Below are positions 47,094 through 55,458 of a stretch of DNA of 64,000 bases, one piece after another. The DNA lies in assembly GCF_001005315.1 (NCBI RefSeq), contig NZ_LBMG01000011.1:62001-126000 (forward strand). The letters are read 5' to 3'. This stretch comes from Kordia jejudonensis. Lineage in GTDB: Bacteria > Bacteroidota > Bacteroidia > Flavobacteriales > Flavobacteriaceae. Made by a program: the position numbers and the translations under genes. The notes under the pieces were generated by a model. That model was not told where the DNA came from. It searched no databases and was given only the letters and a program-made list of their open reading frames with translations. Position 1 is the stretch's first letter, and each line of letters starts with the position of its first letter.

Positions 47094-48554
47094 ATGATAC
47101 AACTATTACTTAATACAATCAGCGATGTCATCACAGGAGGTTTTAACTTCCTGTTTGATGGTATCGAAAGTATGACCAAAAAAGATACTTCTTTATCAGC
47201 AAAATTTGGTAAAGAATCGTCGCTTCTTTCATCACGTCACGGTGGTTTATCCATTACTGGAACAAAGTTTTTAAGTATTGAAAAGTCAAAAGAACACCTC
47301 TTGTACTTTGGACCGACTGGATTGGGGAAGACTACGATTTGCATGGTACCTAGTGCCTTGAACATTGCACAATCTAAAAACGGAATTGATTCTAGTATGA
47401 TTATTAACGACCCATCTAAAGAAAATCTTGAAATGATGAACTTTTTTATCAGCAAAGGATATAAGGTGTATCGTTTTGACCCAAATGATCTCGAACATTC
47501 CATTTACTATAATCCGTTGCATCGTATTCGAAATGCATCAGATATTACCAAAGTCGCCTCGTTACTAGTCACAAAAAGTAGTAAAGAAACACAAGATTAC
47601 TGGCAGTTAAAATCTATTGAAGTGATCAGCCTTATCATTAGCTTTCTCTTAGAACATACATCAAAAGTCTATCAAAATATTGCTAACGTATATTATTTTC
47701 TTGAAAATCTAGCAGGGAATGAAGATGCAGTAAGTGGTTTATTTGCAGAAAAAGCTACCGAAAAACAGTGGCGACAATTCAAAGCATTAATTGCAAATAG
47801 TGAAAATACGAAAGCCAGCATCATCAGTTCCGCAATTGGAAATTTATCATTTATTGGTAACGATCCAAACTTATGTAATCTCACATCAGTAGATACGTTT
47901 GATTTTTCAAATCTAGCAAAGGAAAAAACAGTACTTTTTTTGAATTGTGGAACAGCAGAAATGGAATATTACAGTCCACTGTTAGGTTTGTTCTTTGAGC
48001 AACTATTTACTGAATTGTTCCGCTCGATTCCGAAAGCTTCTGATAATCATCTATTCTTATTAATTGATGAACTTTCATCCATACCAATTCCTAGTCTTTC
48101 AAAAGTGATTGCAAATGCGAGAAAGTACTTTTCCATCTTAGGAATCCTCCAAAGTGAAAATCAGCTTTATCAAAACTATGGTGAGTACAATGCGAAAACG
48201 ATTCTTAACAATGCATGTCGCGTCTACATGACTGGATTAAATGATGAATGTGATCGCATTTCTAAAGCACTTGGCGAGTACGAATACTATACGGATAAGG
48301 ATAAAAAAGTATTACGCACGCGACCTCTGATGACGAGCAACGAAATCCGCACGATGCCAAAAGATCGTGTTATTGTTATACCAAATGGGGGATTATTTCC
48401 ACTCTACTGCAAAATCAAACCGTATTACAAGAATGGAAAGTATATGCGCTTTCTGAATACGGAATTACCCAAAGAGGACATTCCAATCATGAAAGCACAG
48501 TACCAAGCACAATATTTACCATTGGATACTTCACAAAATGATACCGAAGAATAA
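47094..48554 (+). CDS. VirD4/TraG-type coupling ATPase
   Basis: The 486-residue ATPase has Walker A YFGPTGLGKTT (about residues 70-80) and Walker B FLLIDELSSIP (about 318-328), with the TraG/VirD4 pattern IINDPSKENLEM after Walker A and a C-terminal NACRVYMTGLNDECD segment. Coupling proteins bring the relaxase-DNA complex to a T4SS. The N-terminal membrane anchor is weak or absent, so anchoring may come from the neighbouring membrane proteins. It overlaps the next gene by one base. No T4SS core genes are in the island. Confidence 0.9.
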   Translation: MIQLLLNTISDVITGGFNFLFDGIESMTKKDTSLSAKFGKESSLLSSRHGGLSITGTKFLSIEKSKEHLLYFGPTGLGKTTICMVPSALNIAQSKNGIDSSMIINDPSKENLEMMNFFISKGYKVYRFDPNDLEHSIYYNPLHRIRNASDITKVASLLVTKSSKETQDYWQLKSIEVISLIISFLLEHTSKVYQNIANVYYFLENLAGNEDAVSGLFAEKATEKQWRQFKALIANSENTKASIISSAIGNLSFIGNDPNLCNLTSVDTFDFSNLAKEKTVLFLNCGTAEMEYYSPLLGLFFEQLFTELFRSIPKASDNHLFLLIDELSSIPIPSLSKVIANARKYFSILGILQSENQLYQNYGEYNAKTILNNACRVYMTGLNDECDRISKALGEYEYYTDKDKKVLRTRPLMTSNEIRTMPKDRVIVIPNGGLFPLYCKIKPYYKNGKYMRFLNTELPKEDIPIMKAQYQAQYLPLDTSQNDTEE

Positions 48555-48916
48555 TGAAAATACGCAAATTCATAGATCGCTTTATTACGATGAATCAAAA
48601 AATAATCTCAAAATCTATTGAAGGATTCGGAAGTGTCTTTAAAGATATCATAGATGGTAAGCACACTAAGATTATCAAGAGAATGGAGACTATTCTTTCT
48701 AAGTCTATTAAAAAAACTGAAAAGTTCATTACAAAGAGGAAAGTAAAAAAGAAACAAAGAAAGTCACATCAAAAAGAGTTGCAAGAAATTGCAAAAGAAC
48801 ACGATGCATTACATGATTTTGAGCATATCAAATATAGTATTGAACGAAAGAAACAGCGATTGATTGAACTTAATACAATTCATAGACTTGAAAAGAAACA
48901 AATACGTGAACGATGA
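48554..48916 (+). CDS. basic coiled-coil protein of the mobilization operon
   Basis: The 120-residue protein is very Lys-rich (KKTEKFITKRKVKKKQRKSH) with long predicted helices and is likely to bind DNA or the relaxosome. It is overlapped at both ends by neighbours (one base upstream, four downstream). No family is recognised. Confidence 0.65.
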   Translation: MKIRKFIDRFITMNQKIISKSIEGFGSVFKDIIDGKHTKIIKRMETILSKSIKKTEKFITKRKVKKKQRKSHQKELQEIAKEHDALHDFEHIKYSIERKKQRLIELNTIHRLEKKQIRER

Positions 48917-49329
48917 TACAAGAATCACAACATTTTGAAAGCCTGCAAGCGTATTTGGAATATCGTTTTTCAAACATTGATGATGTTACACCTGAAATGG
49001 TTACAAAAGCAAAGACAGAGTATCGTAAAATATATCAATCCCGATACCGCAAACAGTATCGGGAACGTTATATACAGGTAACGTTTAGAATTAAAAAACA
49101 AGAATATGAAAATTTAAAAAGAATTGCTGAACAACAAAATATCAAACCAACTACACTTATCAAACAACGTGCTTTACAACAGCAACAAGCTTTTGATGAA
49201 ACAGGAATTATCAAGGAATCACTTCTCAATATTATTGATTCTCTTGAAGAAGCAATATATGAAGGCGAATCAGTTTCAGTAACAGAACTATTACACCGCA
49301 TAACAATAATATATGAACTTTTGCCATGA
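48913..49329 (+). CDS. MobC-like relaxosome accessory protein
   Basis: The 138-residue protein has a central ribbon-helix-helix-like stretch (YIQVTFRIKKQEYENLKRIA, then QNIKPTTLIKQRAL) as in plasmid mobilization accessory proteins that bind oriT and help the relaxase. The N-terminal 45 residues are helical. It lies directly before the relaxase with a four-base overlap, the standard MobC-MobA arrangement. The call rests on the RHH pattern plus position. Confidence 0.72.
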   Translation: MIQESQHFESLQAYLEYRFSNIDDVTPEMVTKAKTEYRKIYQSRYRKQYRERYIQVTFRIKKQEYENLKRIAEQQNIKPTTLIKQRALQQQQAFDETGIIKESLLNIIDSLEEAIYEGESVSVTELLHRITIIYELLP

Positions 49330-49850
49330 TCGTAAAAACCATTTCACATACATCAACAAAACGAGTGAATATTGAGAAATTGATTCACTACGTATTTGAT
49401 CCTAAGAAGATGGAACATGATCATCTTGGAAGAAAATCACTTACAGTTAAAAAATATATTCGCGGTTATGACATTGATAAATGGATAGATCAATTAATAG
49501 AGAATGACGACAAACGGAGTTTTAATCATAGTAAGCGAACCGTATTAAGACATGAAATTATTTCGTTTGCACCACAAGACAACAAATTACTAACTCGCGA
49601 CATCCTAAAAGATTTTAGTAAATACTATTTACACCATCGTTCTCCAAAATCTATAGGAGTGTGTGGTGTACATTATGATGAAGCTATCCACATCCATTTT
49701 ATCATTTCAGGTATTGGCATAGATGGAAAGTCAACCAGAATTTCACGACAACAATTCAAAGAATTTAAAATTAAGTTACAGGAATTTCAGCATCAGAAAT
49801 ATCCACAACTCTCTCATTCCATCGTTGACCACGCCAAAAAAAAAGTTTAA
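49326..49850 (+). CDS. relaxase, catalytic N-terminal part (frameshifted gene)
   Basis: The 174-residue product has the start of a relaxase/mobilization nuclease domain: MIVKTISHTSTKRVNIEKLI, a conserved Tyr in IHYVFDP that could be the nicking residue, and the metal-binding HYDEAIHIHFIISG (about residues 115-130). The frame ends shortly after a run of nine A (49836-49844), in HAKKKV-stop. Reading one base back at the run continues for 110 codons into a fitting C-terminal part. A complete relaxase of about 283 residues is thus made only if a -1 slip occurs or if the run is a mutation or read error. Confidence 0.85.
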   Translation: MIVKTISHTSTKRVNIEKLIHYVFDPKKMEHDHLGRKSLTVKKYIRGYDIDKWIDQLIENDDKRSFNHSKRTVLRHEIISFAPQDNKLLTRDILKDFSKYYLHHRSPKSIGVCGVHYDEAIHIHFIISGIGIDGKSTRISRQQFKEFKIKLQEFQHQKYPQLSHSIVDHAKKKV

Positions 49851-50176
49851 ACATCAAGCTTTCGCAGAAAGAACAACTCATGAAGCAATCGAGTGGTATT
49901 GTTTCTAAAAAAGAACTACTAGCTATTCAGGTAACCAAGATTGCCAAGAAGTGTAAAAGCTTTACGGAACTCCATACCAAGTTAATTAATCATAATATCG
50001 AACCGTATTATAGATACGGCAAATTAACTGGTGTTTGGTATGGAAACAAAAAGTTTCGACTTTCCACACTTGGAGTCGGAAAGGAACATCTTAAAAAGCT
50101 CACCAAAGAACAGGAGCGACTAGAAAGTCTTAAAAAATCTAAAGACAAAAATATCAATCGCGAATTGGAGCGATAA
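49844..50176 (+). CDS. relaxase, C-terminal part in the -1 frame
   Basis: From the A run onward the -1 frame reads SLNIKLSQKEQLMKQSSGIV, then KKELLAIQVTKIAKKCKSF and GVWYGNKKFRLSTLGV, ending in a basic tail. This matches the region after the catalytic domain in Bacteroidetes mobilization relaxases. An ATG at 49880 inside it could also start a separate 98-residue protein. There is no start codon or stop between the A run and this ATG in this frame. Confidence 0.75.
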   Translation, partial: SLNIKLSQKEQLMKQSSGIVSKKELLAIQVTKIAKKCKSFTELHTKLINHNIEPYYRYGKLTGVWYGNKKFRLSTLGVGKEHLKKLTKEQERLESLKKSKDKNINRELER

Positions 50177-50179
50177 CGA

Positions 50180-50213
50180 AAAAAGCTTTTTCTAAATGTA
50201 GGAATAGCTTTTT
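50180..50213 (+). terminator. hairpin terminator of the mobilization operon
   Basis: AAAAAGCT at 50180-50187 and AGCTTTTT at 50206-50213 pair around an 18-base loop, right after the stop of the relaxase C-terminal frame. Confidence 0.5.
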
Positions 50214-50462
50214 GAGGTTTAGAGGATTCCAAAGGTCTCCTTTGGCAAGATCGCAAGTGTTGAAAAATTGTAATGAAATGAAAATTTGTAGAAACTTGCA
50301 ATCTTGTTGAAGATTCAGGCGACTATGAATATTTTTATAAGGAACAATAAATGAGAAATTCATAATATTTTAATTACAAACAAATAAGTGTAAACATATT
50401 TTTATGTAAAATTTATCTTATATTATATTTGTGAATCATTGTATAAATTAAAAAATCTAGTT

Positions 50463-52469
50463 ATGAGTAAGGTTTATTTCTTAATTATTATATTTTTAAT
50501 ATCGTTTACCTTGGTTAATGCTCAAGTTGAGTATTATATTGATGAGAACGGAACAGCAACAACAGAATCAAATGCTGGAACTCAAACTAATCCCTATGGT
50601 TTAGATTATTTTTATAATAACCTTTGGTTTTCTTTCGCAACCACTAATAATGGAACTACTACTACCCTTTTTTTAAAGGGAGCTTTTGAAATTGATACAA
50701 GCCTTTTTATTGGAGGATCTAATAAAAAATATAATCTAACCATTGATTCATGGGATATTGATGGTGATGGCATCGGCGATGGTGGCGCAGTAATAAGACC
50801 TGATTCTTCTTTAGATTCATCAGGTGGACTGAGTTTTACTCAAATGTTTACACTAAATGATTCTGAAAATATAACTATAAGAAATTTAACATTCCAAGGT
50901 AGTACCAACTACAATACTTCGGGTTTATCATTACTTAATGTAGGATATAATAACAATTTGACCATTGATAACTGTGTGTTTGAAGATAACTATGGACAAA
51001 GCGGAATAGCTTTAAATGTATTCGGAATGGGTGATAACATTACTATAAGAAATTGTAGTGTTACAAGAATGAGATGGATTGATAATCCACAAACTCCTCC
51101 TACTGCTGGCTCCAGTGGAATATTTATTGTAGGAAATGAAAATGATGGCCCCATTACCAATCTTGTAGTTGAAAATAATTCTGTAACAGATTTGATTAAT
51201 GGCTTTGCTGAAAATATAACTGTGACGGGGTATATTGATGGTTTTACCATCCAAAATAATGTTGTTTCCAATAATGGGAATATAGGAATTGCAATTGCTG
51301 GTCATTATCCGGAGGTACAAGATTGTGATTTTAGTGTAAATCCTCCTTGTGTTCCTATGGACTTTGGTAAAAATCAAACACGAAATGGTGTCGTAAGAAA
51401 GAATACGATATTAAATAATAATCAACCAACATTTGCTGATGCAGGTATTTATTGTGATGGATGTAGAGATGTAGTTATTGAACAAAATTTTATAAAAGGT
51501 GGTGATGTAGGTATTTCTATTGGTTGTGAAAATGGTGGGGATTTTGAAAATCAGTTAAGTGCTTCGAATGTAACGGTGATAAATAATAAAATTATTGGTA
51601 ATTCAGGAGCGGGACTTTATGTAGGCTCTTCATTAAATAGTAGTCCTAGTAATGTGGGAAGGTTTCCCAGTACAGTCATGAATTGTTTAATTCGCAACAA
51701 TACGTTTTATAAAAACGGTTCTCAGGGCGAAGTATATATTGGTAGGTCACAAAACAACGATTTTCATAATAATATTCTTTATATGAGTAATCCTGCATTT
51801 GCTTTTGTGGTCTTTGATAATCAGCCCTTTTCAGCATTCAGTATGGACTATAATCTATTTTTCAGAGACAATCTAAATTCACAAAATTTGATTTTTGATT
51901 CTGACGGTTCACAAAATGGAGATATAAGTAATGAAAATCAGAATTCTTCATTTGGAGATCCAAATTTTGCTGATTCCACAAATGATGACTTTACAATATC
52001 TGACCCATCTTCGGCTATTAATGTAGGAATGCCAAATACAACAATTATAACCTCTTCCTTTTTGAATGGTTACTATGGAACTAGTTTAAATTTAGCGGGT
52101 ACGACTACCGAGGAAACTGATTTCTACAATAATCTTAGAATTTTTAGCAACACTATCATTGACATAGGTGCACATGAATCGGAGTCTATGGCTTTAAGTA
52201 CACCTGAATTTTCTGAAGAGACCTTTCAAATATATCCAAACCCTACAGATAAATGCAGCTTTATAACAATCAAAAATAATTTTATTGGACAAATAAAAGT
52301 AACTGTATATTCTTCAATTGGTACTTTAATAAGTAGTCCCATAATTTTTGAAAAGACACAAATTCAAAAAACAAAGAAATTAGATTTTGTGGAGTATCCT
52401 AGTGGATTATATATTGTTATATTAGAAATGGGAGACATCAAACAATACTTAAAAGTAATTAAGGATTAA
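50463..52469 (+). CDS. secreted right-handed beta-helix protein with T9SS sorting domain
   Basis: The product of about 668 residues has a signal peptide (MSKVYFLIIIFLISFTLVNA) and a long series of parallel beta-helix coils with Asn-rich turns (NITIRNLTFQGS, NLTIDNCVFEDN, NITIRNCSVTRM, VVIEQNFIKGG). This is the pattern of pectate-lyase-like and surface adhesin folds. It ends with a T9SS sorting domain starting FQIYPNPTDKCSFI near residue 588. ATG 50463 is chosen over TTG 50439. It is exported island cargo between the mobilization and Argonaute operons; substrate or partner unknown. Confidence 0.88.
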   Translation: MSKVYFLIIIFLISFTLVNAQVEYYIDENGTATTESNAGTQTNPYGLDYFYNNLWFSFATTNNGTTTTLFLKGAFEIDTSLFIGGSNKKYNLTIDSWDIDGDGIGDGGAVIRPDSSLDSSGGLSFTQMFTLNDSENITIRNLTFQGSTNYNTSGLSLLNVGYNNNLTIDNCVFEDNYGQSGIALNVFGMGDNITIRNCSVTRMRWIDNPQTPPTAGSSGIFIVGNENDGPITNLVVENNSVTDLINGFAENITVTGYIDGFTIQNNVVSNNGNIGIAIAGHYPEVQDCDFSVNPPCVPMDFGKNQTRNGVVRKNTILNNNQPTFADAGIYCDGCRDVVIEQNFIKGGDVGISIGCENGGDFENQLSASNVTVINNKIIGNSGAGLYVGSSLNSSPSNVGRFPSTVMNCLIRNNTFYKNGSQGEVYIGRSQNNDFHNNILYMSNPAFAFVVFDNQPFSAFSMDYNLFFRDNLNSQNLIFDSDGSQNGDISNENQNSSFGDPNFADSTNDDFTISDPSSAINVGMPNTTIITSSFLNGYYGTSLNLAGTTTEETDFYNNLRIFSNTIIDIGAHESESMALSTPEFSEETFQIYPNPTDKCSFITIKNNFIGQIKVTVYSSIGTLISSPIIFEKTQIQKTKKLDFVEYPSGLYIVILEMGDIKQYLKVIKD

Positions 52470-52571
52470 GTTGCTATATTAAAATATATACTCTAACCGA
52501 TATCATACTATTTTATTAGAAGGGTAATACAAAAGGGAAGTCCCTTTACCAAGATTGCTAAATTAAGTTGA

Positions 52572-52587
52572 CTACGGAAAACCGTAA
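52572..52587. promoter_or_regulatory. palindromic operator candidate, CTACGG-N4-CCGTAA, upstream of the Argonaute operon
   Basis: CTACGG-AAAA-CCGTAA has the same half sites as the other three palindromes, with a 5-bp perfect core (TACGG/CCGTA). It is 134 bases upstream of the first gene of the putative operon. No exact TAnnTTTG box is found at the expected distance; TATTGATA at 52611 is the nearest candidate. Confidence 0.5.
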
Positions 52588-52720
52588 GGTATATTCTTCA
52601 AGAAATCAGTTATTGATAAATTAATTAATACCATGAAGTTTGTACGTATGTAAGAAAAATTACATATTGAAGTTAAATCTAAAGGTATTTGTTAACTTTA
52701 TAGTAAAATAATATAATCCT

Positions 52721-53221
52721 GTGGAGAAAGTAATATTACCTGCTTTTAGATCAAACGTACCTGAAGTTCCAGAAGGTATAACAAAACCTGGGTGGCATCT
52801 ACCTCTTTATAGAATGACAGAAGATGGAATAGATCTTGATTTTGGTCCATTACTGCTTTTTGAAAAAGCGATAATAGACCAAAACAATTATGATTTTATC
52901 AATTCTTCTGACAAAACCTATTTAAAACCACTCAAAGAATCATTAAGGATTTTAAAAGAAGAAGGATTTCTTGATCTTCTAGATTTTAACAAATATTTAA
53001 ATATTTGCCGTGAGCCAGCTATAATACAAACAGAAAAAGCATTATACAATCCTTTTGAATGGACTGGCGGAATCTTAAAATCACTCAAAGGTTGGGAAAA
53101 ACAATTACCTAGCTTCAGAAGAGTATTGGAAAAGGATTATGATGAATCCTCTATGCACATGGAATTTGGAACATTTGTTTATTTAATGAAACGAGATGGA
53201 AAAATAATTAAGTCAGAGTAA
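52721..53221 (+). CDS. hypothetical protein upstream of the SMEK/Argonaute pair
   Basis: The 166-residue soluble protein has a GTG start and begins MEKVILPAFRSNVPEVPEGI. It includes a Trp-rich stretch (EWTGGILKSLKGWEKQLPSF) and ends in a KRDGKIIKSE tail. No domain is recognised. It is the first gene after the 52572 palindrome and is followed after nine bases by the next unknown gene, so the two are almost certainly one transcript. Whether it belongs to the Argonaute system is open. Confidence 0.65.
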   Translation: MEKVILPAFRSNVPEVPEGITKPGWHLPLYRMTEDGIDLDFGPLLLFEKAIIDQNNYDFINSSDKTYLKPLKESLRILKEEGFLDLLDFNKYLNICREPAIIQTEKALYNPFEWTGGILKSLKGWEKQLPSFRRVLEKDYDESSMHMEFGTFVYLMKRDGKIIKSE

Positions 53222-53230
53222 GATCGCTTA

Positions 53231-53821
53231 ATGAAGTTGATGGCATCAAATAAAAAAAGATATCGCTCTTCAGAGATTGATGAACTAAAAGAAATTGTTA
53301 GACCAACATTATCTTATCTATATACAAATATTGGTATAAGTGAAATTTTAGGAATACCCTTTGTCGATGTAGACTTTTCTTCTGAGCTATATTCAAAGGT
53401 TTATCAAAGGTCAATGAGGCATTTAAGTCCAGATGTAGAAAAACCTTCAAAAGAAGTTGAAATAGCAACACAACTATTCAATATAGCTATAACTCATTTA
53501 AGACCTAAGAATCCTAAAGAAATGCTTTCTTTACTAAAAGATAAGAGAATTAAAGACTTTAGAGAATATGTTTCTAGTGTTTCAAACGAAGGATTAATTA
53601 TTGACCCTCAAATCATTGATGAACTTATCATTCAGGCTATAAGAGTTGAAAGGACAATTCAAAAAAAAACAGGGATAGTAAAATGGCTTGGCAGAGCAGT
53701 TTCTCTAGCTCCTTTTGCTACTCCTGTAGTTATAGCTGGAGAAGAGATTGCCGATAAAATTTTTAGTGGTAAGAAGAAAAAATTTAATTGGCTATATGCT
53801 CTAATAGACAATACAATATAA
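53231..53821 (+). CDS. hypothetical protein with a hydrophobic C-terminal segment
   Basis: The 196-residue protein starts MKLMASNKKRYRSSEIDELK, is helical through residue 155, then has a hydrophobic stretch (RAVSLAPFATPVVIAGEEI, about 166-184) that could be a membrane or amphipathic helix, followed by KKKKFNWLYALID. No family is recognised. It is co-directional with the gene before it and 134 bases upstream of the SMEK gene. A membrane-linked effector or partner role is conceivable but unproven. Confidence 0.65.
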   Translation: MKLMASNKKRYRSSEIDELKEIVRPTLSYLYTNIGISEILGIPFVDVDFSSELYSKVYQRSMRHLSPDVEKPSKEVEIATQLFNIAITHLRPKNPKEMLSLLKDKRIKDFREYVSSVSNEGLIIDPQIIDELIIQAIRVERTIQKKTGIVKWLGRAVSLAPFATPVVIAGEEIADKIFSGKKKKFNWLYALIDNTI

Positions 53822-53955
53822 ATTTTTAGAACTTGTTATTTTATAGGTTAGAAATTATTTTGTTTTTAATAGAAAAAGCAATAGCTTAGAAATTTCTTAC
53901 ACCTTTACTTAATGACATTCTTAAATTCAAATAAAGAAAAGCAAAACATAATATA

Positions 53956-55458
53956 TTGAACAGAAAAGATCGAATAGACGAAATTGTAAAATACTCCTCA
54001 AGATTTGTTGGTGAAGTTGAAGCCTATAATAAGTTAGGAAAATATGATATCAACCTTCATGCAGAACACTTTTTATTACCAGTTTTAAATACTCTATTTG
54101 ATCTTGAATTAGAAAATTTGAATTCTAGTAAAAAAAACAATTTTCCTGCTATTGATCTCGCTGACTTCAAAAATAGAGTAGCATTTCAAATTACTTCAAC
54201 ACCCAGTTCACAAAAAATAACAGATACCCTTATTAAGTTTACAAAATATAAGCTTAATGAACATTTTGACATTCTTTACTTTTTTATTCTAACAAAACGT
54301 CAGGATAAATATCCTGATGATAAGTTAAAAGAATTGATTCCTACCTCTCTAATTTTCAATTCAACAGAACATATCATCGACAACACTATTCTTCTTAAAA
54401 AAATCAACAGTTTATCCCTTCAGAAGTTAAACCACATTGCGAAGATTTACAAACACGAATTCTCCGATATACAAGTTGAAGAAAGAGAGAAAAAATTTAG
54501 TGAAGGATATTTATCACATTCAGGAGAAAAACTTTTTTTAAATTTAATTGAAATAGTTATTCCAAAAAATATATACATAGCTGATTTAAAAATAGATGAG
54601 GAAAGCATTTTAGAAAGAATAAACTATTGGCGGACAAGCAAAGGTTTAAAACCATATAAACGAGCAAAGAATAAAGAATCTTTGTTAGTAAATGAATTGA
54701 AAGAACGAAATATGTTTTGTAATGATTGGTTGCTTCGTGAAGGCAAACTTCATACGTTCAAAAATATTTCTGACAATAAAGAATTTTTTTCAACCTTAAT
54801 AGATAAAGGTACTGTCACAGAATTAAATTGTGATGAATTTTATAGTGACAATGTAGATAATCTTAGAATATTTAAGAATTTATTACGTAATACCCTTCGC
54901 CAAGACGGTCACTACATGGGTTTAGAGTGGGAAAATAAAAAATATCTTTTGAGGTTTCGCATGTTAGACAGAAAAAATCCTGCTCCCAAGAGTATTAAAT
55001 GGAAAGCTAAAAACAAGGCTACTAAAACTGTTATTTCAGAAGTCATTAATAAACAAGAAGGGCACGTTATTTGTTATAAACACTTAGCCTTTAAACCTAG
55101 TTTTGAACTTATAAGTAACAAATGGTATTTATGTATTAATTCTACTTGGAGTTTTACGAATCCTGGCGGTTACAAAACAAGCCGTTATGAAAAAGATTAT
55201 CTCTCTGGAATAAAACGTCTTGAGAACAATAAAACCATTTACTATTTCTTTAGGTTTTGGTGCTATCACTTAATGTATAAGGATCTTTTTTCTATAGATA
55301 ATAGAACACTATCATACATAGTTCCTGAGGCTTTATTTATTAAAACAAAAATTGATGATTCTAAATGGAAACCCGTTAAAGAAATTAATGAAACAACTGA
55401 AGAAGGAGATGCAGTTTTAAAGGCTGATAATGAAATTGACTTAAGATTATTTGAATAA
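53956..55458 (+). CDS. SMEK-domain protein with APAZ-like C-terminal half, short-Argonaute partner
   Basis: The 500-residue protein starts at a TTG giving [20 protein letters not shown]. Residues 1 to about 150 fit the SMEK domain ([15 protein letters not shown], then [18 protein letters not shown]), a predicted nuclease-like module with a possible degenerate PD-(D/E)xK core. The C-terminal half (about 180-500), with [34 protein letters not shown] and [13 protein letters not shown], resembles the APAZ domain that pairs with short Argonautes. The stop overlaps the pAgo ATG (TAATG), so the two proteins are translationally coupled. A nuclease-type effector gated by the Argonaute is the likely role (inference). 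Confidence 0.82.

Noticed and set aside
49880..50176. Independent 98-residue gene downstream of the relaxase
   Set aside because: The same frame is open back to the A run and its upstream codons also look like relaxase, so a split relaxase explains it better.
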